Source: Desulfovibrio sp.
Lineage (GTDB): Bacteria; Desulfobacterota; Desulfovibrionia; Desulfovibrionales; Desulfovibrionaceae
Direction of reading: 5' to 3'
Length of the DNA: 56,561 nucleotides
NCBI GenBank assembly: GCA_024683955.1
Contig: JAIKXS010000012.1
Location: 1-56,561 of the forward strand
Of this stretch, positions 18,488-26,474 are shown piece by piece. How positions within the stretch are numbered: the stretch's first letter is position 1; each line of letters opens with the position of its first letter. Under the pieces are notes generated by a model, which was given only the letters and a program-made list of their open reading frames with translations, searched no databases and was not told the origin of the DNA. A program made the translations under genes and the position numbers.

Positions 18488-19513
18488 CTAATTGATAAAG
18501 ACGCTGCGATAGCGTTCCCGCTCGAGCATGGCCCGGGCCGTTCCGCGCAGGACCGTCGTCAGGGGATCCTCATCCACGTAAACCTTCAGATGGGTTTCAC
18601 GTGCGATATATGCATCAAGGCCCTTCAGAAGAGAGCCTCCGCCCGCCATCAGAAGACCGTTCTTAAAAATATCTGCCGCAAGCTCCGGAGGGGTGTTTTC
18701 AAGAGCCCTGAGCACGGCACCGCAAATGCATTTGGCGGCACTCGAGAGGGCCTCGCGCATGTGCCCTTCCGTCACCATCACAATCCTCGGGGCCCCCTGC
18801 ACCAGGTCCTTGCCCGAAACTTCAAGGGCAAGAGGCTTTTCCTGGGGCGTAACGGCGCCGATGATTTTCTTCACGTTTTCCGCCGTATTGATACCGACCT
18901 CAATGCGGAAAACCTCGCGTATGTAGCGCTGTACTGCCATATTCATGGCGTCACCGGCCACACGCACGGACTGGGTCTCGGCGATGCCGCCCAGGGAAAT
19001 CACGGCGACCTCGCTTGTTCCGCCTCCGATATCAAGCACCATGTTGCCTATGGGATCATTCACCGGCAGATCAGCGCCTATGGCCGCCCCCATGGGCTCC
19101 TCAACAAGTTTGACATTGCCTGCGCCCGCCATGGTTGCGGAATCAATGACGGCCTTTTTTTCCACCTGGGTAATGCCCGTCGGCACGCAGATCACGAAAC
19201 TCGGACGAAAAAGACGAACCTTCGAAAGAATCTTGCGCACAAAATAGTCGATCATGGCGCGCGTCACGTCAAAATCAGCGATCACGCCTTCCCTGAGTGG
19301 ACGGACGGTCGTGATGTTCTTGGGCGTCCGGCCCATATACCGCTTGGCGTTCTGTCCAACAGCCAGAACCCCCTTCGTGGCCACGTCAAGAGCCACAACC
19401 GAGGGTTCATTGATCACTATTCCCTGTTTTCTTGTATACAGAAGCGTGTTCGCTGTCCCAAGATCCATGGCGATATCCTGGGAAAAAAAGCGTCTCAGTG
19501 TCTGCAGGAACAT
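18488..19513 (-). CDS. mreB: Rod shape-determining protein MreB
   Basis: The 341-residue actin homologue polymerises under the inner membrane and guides the elongasome. Visible features are the phosphate-1 loop MDLGTANTLLY, the VCVPTGITQVEKKA segment, phosphate-2 LDIGGGTSEVAV and the adenosine motif LMAGGGSLLKGLD. The N-terminal residues MFLQTLRRFF form a short amphipathic stretch of the kind that binds membrane. It starts 10 nt downstream of a tandem-GAF gene and is probably co-transcribed. No mreC or mreD follows; the next gene is convergent. Confidence 0.97.
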   Translation of the reverse strand: MFLQTLRRFFSQDIAMDLGTANTLLYTRKQGIVINEPSVVALDVATKGVLAVGQNAKRYMGRTPKNITTVRPLREGVIADFDVTRAMIDYFVRKILSKVRLFRPSFVICVPTGITQVEKKAVIDSATMAGAGNVKLVEEPMGAAIGADLPVNDPIGNMVLDIGGGTSEVAVISLGGIAETQSVRVAGDAMNMAVQRYIREVFRIEVGINTAENVKKIIGAVTPQEKPLALEVSGKDLVQGAPRIVMVTEGHMREALSSAAKCICGAVLRALENTPPELAADIFKNGLLMAGGGSLLKGLDAYIARETHLKVYVDEDPLTTVLRGTARAMLERERYRSVFIN

Positions 19514-19522
19514 GCTTCAATC

Positions 19523-20533
19523 CTAACGGCCTGAACCATAATAGTCGCCGTGCAACTGAACTTTCGGCAGATAGCTGTTGAGCTTCGTGCGCAGACGCAG
19601 ATTTTCCAGGAAGAAGGACATCTGCTGCACGGCCTGATTCACAAAGCTGCGCAGGCTCTCGTCAATATGCCGTGAAGAACGCTGGGTGAGACAGAGCACG
19701 GCATTTGTTGAACGGTCAACCGTGATGGGCATGCACATCACGGCCTTAAATTCATCAATATCCGGAAGCTTGCCGAAGATAACGGGATAGGGGGCGTCCT
19801 CATAGCCCTCGCAGATAACAGCCTGCTCGTTCTTGAAGACCCAGCCCACAACCCCTTCGTTTATGGAAAGGGAGTGGGGAATCCCGTCGCACAGAAGAAG
19901 CTGACTCGTTTCAGCCTCAATGGCATAGCTTTCACCGGGATTGTCCAGAGCGGCAAAGGCCGCATAATCAAAGCCGGTTGACGCGCGAACCGTATCAAGA
20001 AACTGCTGCACGTATTCGGACCAGCGCTTGTAGCGGAAGGGAAGGTCCTGCAGCACTCCAAGGTCGGCGAAATACCGGGGAATGTCCGCAAGAAACGTCT
20101 CCTCGCCCTTCTGTGCCCGTAACCGCGCCACAAGTTCCGCAAAGAGCTGAAGGATCTTATTGTCCTTTTCCGAGAAGGCGTACTGACGCTTGCTGTCGAG
20201 ACAGAGCACTCCGCCGCAGGAAAGAGGACAGCCCATAAAGGCCTTGATACTCTCCTCCTCACGGTCGAGATAGTAGCCAAGCTTGCTCTGATAGTGATCG
20301 AAATTCGGGACACAGAGCACCTGGTGGTTTCGGACAATCCACCCCACAAGCCCGTGTCCCGGCGCAATACGCGCCGTTCTGTCTACACTTTGACCAAGAC
20401 TGAAGGAGGCTTGCAGGGTACAGGTCTCCTCATCGTCCTCAGGGAGGAAAAGAACCGCAGAATAGGCATCAAAGACACTGCAGACGATGCTTAAGATATG
20501 TTCTTCAATGGATGTGACATGCATCGTAACCAT
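19523..20533 (-). CDS. Tandem GAF-domain protein upstream of mreB
   Basis: The 336-residue cytoplasmic protein contains two GAF-like sensory domains (about residues 8-145 and 180-315). Each shows the GAF pattern of a glycine-rich GLVGWI or GVVGWV strand followed by a conserved C-x-P or C-M-P segment (GCPLSCGGVLCLDS; VMCMPITVDRSTNAVLCL). No output domain, HTH or kinase is attached. It ends with a short QLHGDYYGSGR tail. Placed 10 nt ahead of mreB, it may link a ligand or redox signal to cell-shape control, but that is inference from position. The start may be this ATG or one three codons inside. Confidence 0.78.
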   Translation of the reverse strand: MVTMHVTSIEEHILSIVCSVFDAYSAVLFLPEDDEETCTLQASFSLGQSVDRTARIAPGHGLVGWIVRNHQVLCVPNFDHYQSKLGYYLDREEESIKAFMGCPLSCGGVLCLDSKRQYAFSEKDNKILQLFAELVARLRAQKGEETFLADIPRYFADLGVLQDLPFRYKRWSEYVQQFLDTVRASTGFDYAAFAALDNPGESYAIEAETSQLLLCDGIPHSLSINEGVVGWVFKNEQAVICEGYEDAPYPVIFGKLPDIDEFKAVMCMPITVDRSTNAVLCLTQRSSRHIDESLRSFVNQAVQQMSFFLENLRLRTKLNSYLPKVQLHGDYYGSGR

Positions 20534-20636
20534 CTCGAAACGGCCAGACAGCCGGCGAAAAATAATATGCGCAACGGAAAAAGCGGAATACGATAACGAA
20601 GCGAAGAGAGGCGGATGAGCCGTTCAGCCAGGCTCG

Positions 20637-20660
20637 AAAAAAGGGAAGGCAGGCCTTCCC
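20637..20660 (-). terminator. Rho-independent terminator of the hypB-YhcH operon
   Basis: A perfect 7-bp stem GGGAAGG/CCTTCCC with a four-base loop is followed on the minus strand by six Ts. It lies 122 nt beyond the YhcH-family stop. The rest of 20534-20781 holds the GAF gene's upstream region and no gene. Confidence 0.75.
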
Positions 20661-20781
20661 GAAACAACGCAGCATTCGAACTTTTGGGGAAGTAGTATGC
20701 GGTATGTCGAGCAAAAAAGCAAGAAGCATTTTGCACAAAAATCCACCGCCAGGGAGCGTTCGGGGAGCAGAACGGCCGGGG

Positions 20782-21216
20782 CTACTGAAAGAGACGCGTT
20801 ATGCAGTCTGGTTCGCTTGCAAGAAGCGACAGGGGAATCTTCGCCACGTACTTTTCCACGGGCTCCCGATTCTCCCCGTGCAGAAGACAGGGCATGTGGG
20901 CTTCGCCCGGATAGATCACGCAGAAAAGGCCTGGACGAAGACGGATGAGGGCGTCCTCTTCAGCCCGATCCTCAAAAAAGCCGATATCTCTCGCCGTGTC
21001 AAAGGGAAGGGGTTGTGAAAGAGAGGACGCCGAGCAGATTGCGAGCTCTTCAACGCCGCGTGTCAGAAACTGCACATCGATAAAGCACCTGTGCACCTCA
21101 TATCGCCTCTCACTCCGCTCGTAGGGAACGTATTCGCTCCTGCTGAGGGAGAAGCGGGAAAGGCGCTCCATGATGGAGGGGATACGGGATGACTCAAAGG
21201 AATAAAGAACACTCAT
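20782..21216 (-). CDS. YhcH/YjgK/YiaL (EbgC) family protein
   Basis: The 144-residue product has the DUF386 cupin-like signature: HRCFIDVQFLTRGVEEL, then RLRPGLFCVIYPGEAHMPCL and EKYVAKIPLSLL. In this family the histidines and glutamates of the H-x-D-x-Q and GE-x-H motifs form a metal site. Some members are linked to sialic-acid or uronate use, and EbgC is a beta-galactosidase subunit. No such sugar genes are nearby; here it is the last gene of the hypB operon, 39 nt after a small secreted protein. Confidence 0.82.
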   Translation of the reverse strand: MSVLYSFESSRIPSIMERLSRFSLSRSEYVPYERSERRYEVHRCFIDVQFLTRGVEELAICSASSLSQPLPFDTARDIGFFEDRAEEDALIRLRPGLFCVIYPGEAHMPCLLHGENREPVEKYVAKIPLSLLASEPDCITRLFQ

Positions 21217-21255
21217 AGTTCACCTTCGAACAAGGCCGGCAGCAGGCGGAGAGGG

Positions 21256-21756
21256 CTATTTTCCCTTGTACGCCGGTTTCTTCGGCAAAAGGGCCGCGTA
21301 CGGGGTGCGGAGCGAAAAAAGAAAGTTCGCCCTTTCGATCTCGCCGCTGACCGTCAGAATAAGAAGAAGACGGTCGCGCGCGTCCTCGCGCACAATGCAG
21401 TACCCCTTCTCCTTCCCGTTCGTCAGAAAAAATTCCGCCTGTCCTTCCCGGATGACGGGGGCTCCGAAACGCTTCCCGTACAGGGAGATCACCTTCTTGG
21501 CGTCTCCCGCCTCCACGCGCCCGACAACCAGGGTGGCCACGGCGGTCCGTTTTGAATTCGTAAGCTGCAGCTGAATATTGTCCCGGCTCTTGACGGGCCC
21601 CTTAAAAACCACCCAGTCCTCGGGAAGCGTTATGCTGTAGTATTTGGTGGTTACGGGTACGCGGGATCGTGCCTGAGCCGCCTCGGGCACAACAAGCGAG
21701 ACAAGAAGGAGGAGAAGAAGACAGAGGAAAGAGGGCCTTAGCAGGGAAATACGCAT
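21256..21756 (-). CDS. Small secreted protein of unknown function
   Basis: The 166-residue protein begins with a classical Sec signal peptide (MRISLLRPS, a Leu-rich core, cleavage likely after AAQA near residue 29). The mature part of about 137 residues is basic and beta-rich, with ITLPEDWVVFKGP and TAVATLVVGRVEAGDAKKV. I do not recognise the family; the pattern resembles small periplasmic proteins of the type that begin with an LP-x-DW motif. A GGGGG stretch precedes the start. It sits 13 nt after the SPOR gene and is surely co-transcribed with it, which suggests a periplasmic or envelope role. Confidence 0.7.
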   Translation of the reverse strand: MRISLLRPSFLCLLLLLLVSLVVPEAAQARSRVPVTTKYYSITLPEDWVVFKGPVKSRDNIQLQLTNSKRTAVATLVVGRVEAGDAKKVISLYGKRFGAPVIREGQAEFFLTNGKEKGYCIVREDARDRLLLILTVSGEIERANFLFSLRTPYAALLPKKPAYKGK

Positions 21757-21769
21757 TTCATCCCCCGCC

Positions 21770-22525
21770 CTACCGCGCCACGGGTTTCTGACTGATCTGA
21801 ACGGGACGGCCGAGACGCATGGAGGTCAGCACGTCTTCAAGTTCTCGTTTGCGCGCCTCGTTTCCCCTGAAGCGCACCTGAACAAGAAACAGTTTGCCTT
21901 CGCGTTTCAAAAAAGTTCTCATACCCTGCCCTTCAAGACGCTGTCGCAGCGCATCCGCGCTCTCCTCGTTTCTGACTGCACAGACCTGCAGACAATAATC
22001 GTAGAGAAGGGCAGACGATTCCGGATTCTGAAGGGAGGGGACAGCCGCCGTCTCTTCAGCCGTGGTCCTTCCCGGCACGGGAAGGACCACGCCTTCAGGA
22101 GGGGTTGGAGCTCCGTTCCCGGTTCCTTCAGGACGTGCGGGGGGTGGGGATGGCTGAGGTACCGGCCTCGCCTCCCTCGCCTGCTGGGCTGTTGCGCGGG
22201 GCTGCGGAGGCTGCACCTGCGACTTCGGGGCATCCTGCTCATTACGGAGACGTCTTGAAAACTCAAGTTCCTCCGGCTGCAGCACCGAAGTAAATTCTTC
22301 ATTCTCCTTCGGGGATGGCGCCTGCGCAACCTCCTGTCCGACAAGGGGCGGCACGTCGCAGGACACACTTTTTCTTCCGCTCATAACCCCGCCCACGTAG
22401 GCCAGGGCAATGGCGAGACAGAGGACCACGGCAACGCCCAGAAGAGAAAGGGGTTTCACAACAATCCCTTTTTCAAAAAAAGAGGTCGAGCCTGAAGAAG
22501 GATGGTCCGATTGTTGTTGACTCAT
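21770..22525 (-). CDS. SPOR-domain membrane protein
   Basis: The 251-residue protein has a cytoplasmic N-terminus, one membrane helix (about residues 27-47), a Pro/Gln/Ala-rich periplasmic linker and a C-terminal SPOR domain starting at YDYCLQVCAVRNEESADALRQ. SPOR domains bind denuded glycan strands at division sites. The linker has proline clusters typical of a cell-wall-spanning tether. The ATG at 22525 has GGGAG five bases upstream; a TTG four codons earlier overlaps that site and is rejected. It lies 41 nt after hypB on the same strand. Confidence 0.85.
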   Translation of the reverse strand: MSQQQSDHPSSGSTSFFEKGIVVKPLSLLGVAVVLCLAIALAYVGGVMSGRKSVSCDVPPLVGQEVAQAPSPKENEEFTSVLQPEELEFSRRLRNEQDAPKSQVQPPQPRATAQQAREARPVPQPSPPPARPEGTGNGAPTPPEGVVLPVPGRTTAEETAAVPSLQNPESSALLYDYCLQVCAVRNEESADALRQRLEGQGMRTFLKREGKLFLVQVRFRGNEARKRELEDVLTSMRLGRPVQISQKPVAR

Positions 22526-22566
22526 GAAAACTCCCAAAAACCGTTTTGAGGGCGTTGCCGGGAAGC

Positions 22567-23220
22567 TTATACGATGTTTTTACGCGCGTTCTTCAGCCAT
22601 GTGTACCATTCCTCAAGCCCGGTGTTCTTCGTGCAGGAGACCTGAAAGAGGGCGAGATCCGGATTGTGACGTCTGGCGAAACGCGTGGCCCTGTCCACGT
22701 CAAAGGGAACGTAGGGAAGAAGATCAACCTTGTTCAGAACAAGTGCTTTCGCAAGTTTAAAGAGAAGAGGATATTTTTCGGGCTTGTCGTCCCCCTCGGT
22801 CACGCTGAGGAGGGCCACCTTATAGTCCTCGCCAAGGTCGAATTCCACGGGGCAGACCAGATTGCCCACGTTTTCGATAAAGAGGATGTCGAGCCCCTTG
22901 ATGTCGATCTTCTCGAGAGAGGAAAGAATCATGCTGCTTTCAAGATGACAGCCGCCCTCGGTATTGATCTGCACAACCTGCACCCCGCTCTTCGCGATGC
23001 GCTGCGCATCGTTATCGGTCTGCAGATCCCCTTCGATGACCGCCATCCTGAACGTATCCTTCAGATCGCGGAGCGTATGTTCAAGAAGGGTTGTCTTCCC
23101 GGCGCCGGGAGAGCTTATGATATTGAGGGTAAGCACATGTTCGGCCCTGAGTTTTTCCCTCACTTTTTCAGCCAGCTTTTCATTGCTTTCAAAAACACTG
23201 CGGATAACTGGAATGTCCAT
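22567..23220 (-). CDS. hypB: Hydrogenase/urease nickel incorporation GTPase HypB
   Basis: The 217-residue G protein delivers nickel to [NiFe]-hydrogenase. Walker A is S-S-P-G-A-G-K-T at 36-43; the metal-binding Cys91-His92 lies in EGGCHLESSM; the NKVDLL guanine-specificity motif follows. There is no His-rich or CCxCxxC N-terminal nickel-binding extension. Start: ATG at 23220, with GGAGGGG five bases upstream. An extension of 15 residues is possible only without a ribosome-binding site. No hypA, hypC-F or hydrogenase gene is nearby. It leads an operon with SPOR, secreted and YhcH-family genes. Confidence 0.93.
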   Translation of the reverse strand: MDIPVIRSVFESNEKLAEKVREKLRAEHVLTLNIISSPGAGKTTLLEHTLRDLKDTFRMAVIEGDLQTDNDAQRIAKSGVQVVQINTEGGCHLESSMILSSLEKIDIKGLDILFIENVGNLVCPVEFDLGEDYKVALLSVTEGDDKPEKYPLLFKLAKALVLNKVDLLPYVPFDVDRATRFARRHNPDLALFQVSCTKNTGLEEWYTWLKNARKNIV

Positions 23221-23268
23221 GATCTCCCCTCCTAAACAATTGGCAAAAAATAAACAGGGCGGCATGCC

Positions 23269-23294
23269 AAAAAAAAGCCGAAAACCTCCGGCTT
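23269..23294 (-). terminator. Terminator-like hairpin inside the hypB leader (possible attenuator)
   Basis: On the minus strand AAGCCG pairs with CGGCTT around an 8-nt loop and runs into eight Ts (23276-23269), 49 nt before the hypB start. Just upstream a second pairing (GCCCG with CGGGC, about 23296-23320) is possible. No gene lies upstream on this strand for it to terminate. Confidence 0.65.
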
Positions 23295-23343
23295 GGCCCG
23301 CAACAGAATGCTCGGGCGAAAAAAAAAGAGTCGCAAGCCCTCC

Positions 23344-23366
23344 TTATGAATTTACCCCATTCATAA
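23344..23366. promoter_or_regulatory. Operator-like inverted repeat between hypB and the TPR gene
   Basis: An exact 8-bp inverted repeat TTATGAAT-N7-ATTCATAA overlaps the -35 of the plus-strand promoter and the -10 of the minus-strand promoter. A dimeric repressor here could control both genes. The regulator is unknown. Confidence 0.6.
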
Positions 23367-23379
23367 AAAAGGGTAAAGT
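23351..23379 (+). promoter_or_regulatory. Promoter for the TPR-AMIN genes
   Basis: TTTACC (23351-23356) and TAAAGT (23374-23379) are 17 nt apart, about 44 nt before the TPR-protein start. Confidence 0.55.
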
Positions 23380-23387
23380 GGAGTCAA
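23360..23387 (-). promoter_or_regulatory. Promoter for the hypB operon
   Basis: On the minus strand TTGACT (23387-23382) and TATGAA (23365-23360) are 16 nt apart. Transcription would start near 23350 and give a leader of about 130 nt. It interlocks with the opposing plus-strand promoter. Confidence 0.55.
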
Positions 23388-23422
23388 TTCCTTTTCTCTC
23401 TAAAAAAAACAGAGGGAAGCCT

Positions 23423-24199
23423 ATGAAGCCAACGACCTCTTTCCTTGGCGTTTATTCCGCGAAGAAAAGTCCTAAGTCACGCAAAGGCAGGGAGCTTTTC
23501 TTCGTCTGGCAGGCCCGGGATCAAACCGGTGCAAGCTTTTACGCCCAGGCCATAAGCGAATCCTTTGTGCCCACGGGCAAGGTCATAGCCATTGACGTCT
23601 CCACCCTGAATATTCTGACCTATGAACCCTCCATCCTCGCGGCACCGCTTGTCACTCCCGAAGAGATTGTTGACATCCGCCGTGGTAAAAAGCCGTATGA
23701 GCAGCAGGAAGAGCCATCACCTCCCCCCGTCCGGGAAAACACGGCCCGTGAGACAGAACGGCAAATGCGTCGCGAGTTCGGATCCGCCCTGAAAAATCTC
23801 GATAAACCACGTGAGCGCAGTGGAGCGATCCGTTTCATCAAGACCATTCCCAACCAGTCAAATCTGACTCCGAGCCACAGTCATATGCTGCGCGATTTCT
23901 GCACGGAGCTGAGGAAACAGCGTCTGCCCGAAATAGCGCTCATGTTTGCCTCAAAAACTGTGGAACTGGTTCCGGGTGACGACCACGCCCATTTCAATCT
24001 TGCACGCATTTATTGTATACTTGAACGTTACAAGGACGCGATAAAGGAAGTGCATGAAGCCATCGGACTCGGCGCAACCGAGGAAGATGAATACATATAC
24101 CAGAAAATGCTGCACTTCATCGAAAAAGAGGAAATGCGCCATATCTCCCCGCGGGAGCTCGCCATGCAACGGGCGCGTGAACGGGCGAAAAACGTCTAG
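23423..24199 (+). CDS. TPR-repeat protein of unknown function
   Basis: The 258-residue cytoplasmic protein has an N-terminal domain (MKPTTSFLGVYSAKKSPKSRKG, with a beta-rich segment to about residue 80) and a C-terminal tetratricopeptide region of about two repeats: LPEIALMFASKTVELVPGD then DHAHFNLARIYCILERYKDA. The middle is charged. TPRs mediate protein contacts; the partner is unknown. The start at 23423 has GAGGGAA upstream; the frame is open further back but enters the divergent promoter region and hypB. The AMIN gene follows after 80 nt. Confidence 0.78.
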   Translation: MKPTTSFLGVYSAKKSPKSRKGRELFFVWQARDQTGASFYAQAISESFVPTGKVIAIDVSTLNILTYEPSILAAPLVTPEEIVDIRRGKKPYEQQEEPSPPPVRENTARETERQMRREFGSALKNLDKPRERSGAIRFIKTIPNQSNLTPSHSHMLRDFCTELRKQRLPEIALMFASKTVELVPGDDHAHFNLARIYCILERYKDAIKEVHEAIGLGATEEDEYIYQKMLHFIEKEEMRHISPRELAMQRARERAKNV

Positions 24200-24279
24200 A
24201 CGCCAACGATCCCGCTCCCTGAGAAACGGAGAGAGGCCGAACCATCTCTCCCAACAACCAACCCCTTTGGAACGTATCC

Positions 24280-25281
24280 ATGAACAAACGTCTCCTTGCC
24301 TTTGTTTTTTTGGTCTGCCTTGTTGGTGCAGGACTTATCTACGTCAATGAGCAAGGTCGCCATGGAACCACGGGAACGGACAGGGAACCGCTGAACCAGA
24401 ATGAGTCTCTTCCCCAGCCCCGCAAGGAACTGCAGCATACCCTGCCTCTCGAAAACAGCTCTGACGCGGCAGGGGAAAAGCCTTTTCATCAGGCCCCGCC
24501 CCGCGTAAGTGCGGGAAATACGGACCCAAGGGTTAAGCCGGAGCAAAAGGACAAACCGAACACAAAGGACAGGCAGGAAGTAAAAGAAAGGGAAAAGCCG
24601 AACGCAAAGGACAGGCCGGAAGTAAAAGAAAAGGAAAAGCCCGCTTCCCTGGAAAAGCCCGCTCCGCATGAAAAGCCGGTCCCAAAAGAGACGGCCGAAA
24701 CACAGAAAAAAAATCCGCCACGTCCCGAAGCATCTGTGACGGGTGACACTGTCGTCTCACAGCTTCGCCCGATCGCCCGTACGGAAGAGGATATCCGTAA
24801 AAGCGGGGGCGAACAGACGCACAAGGACAAAAATGACGCTCATGCAGGCGACGTTTCAAAAGAAGCGGAAAAAACGCCCGGGGCAACAGAAGCTGAAAAG
24901 GACGTCAAACAGGGAAACAGGAAAGAGTCTGAAAAGCCTGAAAAGCCTGAAAAACCCAAAACGGCGGCAGCTCCGGCCGCAATAAGCCGGCTGGTCGTTT
25001 TCACAAGAGATAAGGGGGCGACCATACGCCTTCAGGGTGCCCGTTCTCTCTCCTACAAGACAAGCCGGATGCACGATCCGGAGCGTGTTCTCATCGAACT
25101 TGAGGGCACCTGGAATGTCCCGCATGCCGAGATTCCGAACAATATCTTTGTAAAGAACGTGCGTGTAGGAAAACAGAACGGTACGACCCGCATTGTCCTG
25201 GATCTGAAAGAGGCTCCAAAGTCCATGCGCCTTGTCGAAGGAAAGGCGGGACAACAGCTTGACGTCCGTCTCGACAGGTGA
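24280..25281 (+). CDS. AMIN-domain membrane protein with charged repeat linker
   Basis: The 333-residue protein has an N-terminal signal anchor (MNKRLLAFVFLVCLVGAGL), a ~200-residue linker dominated by Lys, Glu and Pro with near-repeats of the form KDRxEVKEKEKP, and a C-terminal AMIN domain of about 95 residues (SRLVVFTRDKGATIRL; RVLIELEGTW; NVRVGKQNGTTRIVLDL). AMIN domains target periplasmic proteins such as amidases and secretins to peptidoglycan or the septum. No amidase domain is fused, so this may be a localisation factor. It follows the TPR gene by 80 nt and ends before a strong terminator. Confidence 0.85.
   Translation: MNKRLLAFVFLVCLVGAGLIYVNEQGRHGTTGTDREPLNQNESLPQPRKELQHTLPLENSSDAAGEKPFHQAPPRVSAGNTDPRVKPEQKDKPNTKDRQEVKEREKPNAKDRPEVKEKEKPASLEKPAPHEKPVPKETAETQKKNPPRPEASVTGDTVVSQLRPIARTEEDIRKSGGEQTHKDKNDAHAGDVSKEAEKTPGATEAEKDVKQGNRKESEKPEKPEKPKTAAAPAAISRLVVFTRDKGATIRLQGARSLSYKTSRMHDPERVLIELEGTWNVPHAEIPNNIFVKNVRVGKQNGTTRIVLDLKEAPKSMRLVEGKAGQQLDVRLDR
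24556..24639 (+). repeat. 42-bp tandem duplication within the AMIN-protein linker
   Basis: Two adjacent 42-nt copies (24556-24597 and 24598-24639) differ at a few bases and encode 14-residue units PNTKDRQEVKEREK and PNAKDRPEVKEKEK. The frame is kept, so the linker can change length by recombination. Confidence 0.85.
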
Positions 25282-25383
25282 TTTTATCAAACGCGCAGTA
25301 AAACCCCGCCCGTCAGGGCCGGGAATACCCCGACGTCAGGCGGGGAGAATGTCAACCATCCGATCAGACGAGCGAACAACACA

Positions 25384-25428
25384 AAATGAAGAAAGCGGAG
25401 CCAAGGTGTTCCGCTTTCTTCATTTTTT
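25384..25428 (+). terminator. Rho-independent terminator after the AMIN gene
   Basis: A perfect 16-bp stem (25384-25399 with 25410-25425) with a 10-nt loop ends in six Ts. On the minus strand it has four Ts, so it may also stop transcription from proC. Confidence 0.93.
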
Positions 25429-25583
25429 CTCTCTGTTCCGACATGCCGCGCGACGGAGGGGCTCAGTCCGAATCATTGCCCCGGACCGCCCTGCCCCGCA
25501 GAGGGGATTCCCCAAGGACAGAACGGGATATTACGGGATGCTTGCAACGGCTTCCCACAGAAAGAACAAAGGAGCTCCGCCCG

Positions 25584-26387
25584 TTATCCCTCGCTTTCCA
25601 TGGCCTTTCCGCGTGCGTTCGCCGAAAGAACGGCATCAATGAGGGCACCGGGGACTCCGCGCCGCTCAAGCTCGTTGACGCCCTCAATGGTAAGACCGCG
25701 GGGCGAGCAGACCTCATCGCGGAGAACGGCAAGGTGCTTTGTGCTTTGTTTTGCCATGCAGGCAGATCCGAGAAAGAGCGCGTTCACCATGGCACGGGCG
25801 TCGGCATGCCCGAACCCGAGAGTCACGCCAGCCTGCACCATGGCCTCCATGACCATGAAGACATAGGCCGGTCCGGCCCCGATCAGGGCTGAAAATGCGG
25901 CAAAGCGCTCTTCGGGAAGTTCAAAGGACAGTCCGAGAGCGCTGAAAAGAGCCGTCATTCTTGTCTTCAGGGCCCCGTCGCAATCGTCTGAATAGGCCAG
26001 CGCAAAAACGCCCTGCCCGACAAGAGCCGGCGTATCAGGCATACAGCGAAGAACAGGGATATCGCCGGCATAACCTTTCAGTGTCGTTATGGAAAGTCCT
26101 GCGGCGATGGAGCAAAGAAGCGTCTGCTGCCCCAGCGCCTCCCGAAGGGACGGAAGGACATCACGCACCTGATAGGGTTTTATGGCAAGCACAAGGCAGT
26201 CGGCCCAGGACGCAAGATCGCGCGCCTCTGAAAAATACCTGACGGAAGGAAGATCAAGCGCCTCAAACCGCGCGGGTGTCCGCGTTGAGGCACCAAGAAC
26301 AATGTCAGCGTCCGAAAGACCTGCCCATCCCTTCAAAAGCGCCCCGCCCATATTGCCACAGCCCAGTATTCCCACTTGTAAGGACAC
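25584..26387 (-). CDS. proC: Pyrroline-5-carboxylate reductase
   Basis: The 267-residue enzyme reduces pyrroline-5-carboxylate to proline with NAD(P)H. The N-terminal Rossmann motif is VGILGCGNMGGALL, and the C-terminal dimer/active domain holds LIGAGPAYVFMVMEAM and the signature EVCSPRGLTIEGVNELE. I start at GTG 26387, which has GGAGG five bases upstream and yields the standard length; the ATG at 26420 upstream lacks such a site. The start lies only about 37 nt after the terminator of ctpA, leaving little space for a promoter. Confidence 0.93.
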   Translation of the reverse strand: MSLQVGILGCGNMGGALLKGWAGLSDADIVLGASTRTPARFEALDLPSVRYFSEARDLASWADCLVLAIKPYQVRDVLPSLREALGQQTLLCSIAAGLSITTLKGYAGDIPVLRCMPDTPALVGQGVFALAYSDDCDGALKTRMTALFSALGLSFELPEERFAAFSALIGAGPAYVFMVMEAMVQAGVTLGFGHADARAMVNALFLGSACMAKQSTKHLAVLRDEVCSPRGLTIEGVNELERRGVPGALIDAVLSANARGKAMESEG

Positions 26388-26423
26388 AATCGCCTCCGTT
26401 TGCAAAAGTCCAGAACCCATACG

Positions 26424-26457
26424 AAAAAAGGAAGGGAGATCGCTCCCTTCCTTTTTT
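26424..26457 (-). terminator. Rho-independent terminator between ctpA and proC
   Basis: A perfect 9-bp stem GGAAGGGAG/CTCCCTTCC with a 4-base loop has six Ts on either side, so it works in both directions. It starts 17 nt past the ctpA stop. Confidence 0.93.
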
Positions 26458-26474
26458 CCACTCTTCAGCGGACA

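Noticed and set aside
18218..19534. 438-codon plus-strand frame opposite mreB
   Set aside because: MreB motifs on the minus strand are unequivocal; the antisense frame is His/Gly/Arg-rich shadow sequence.
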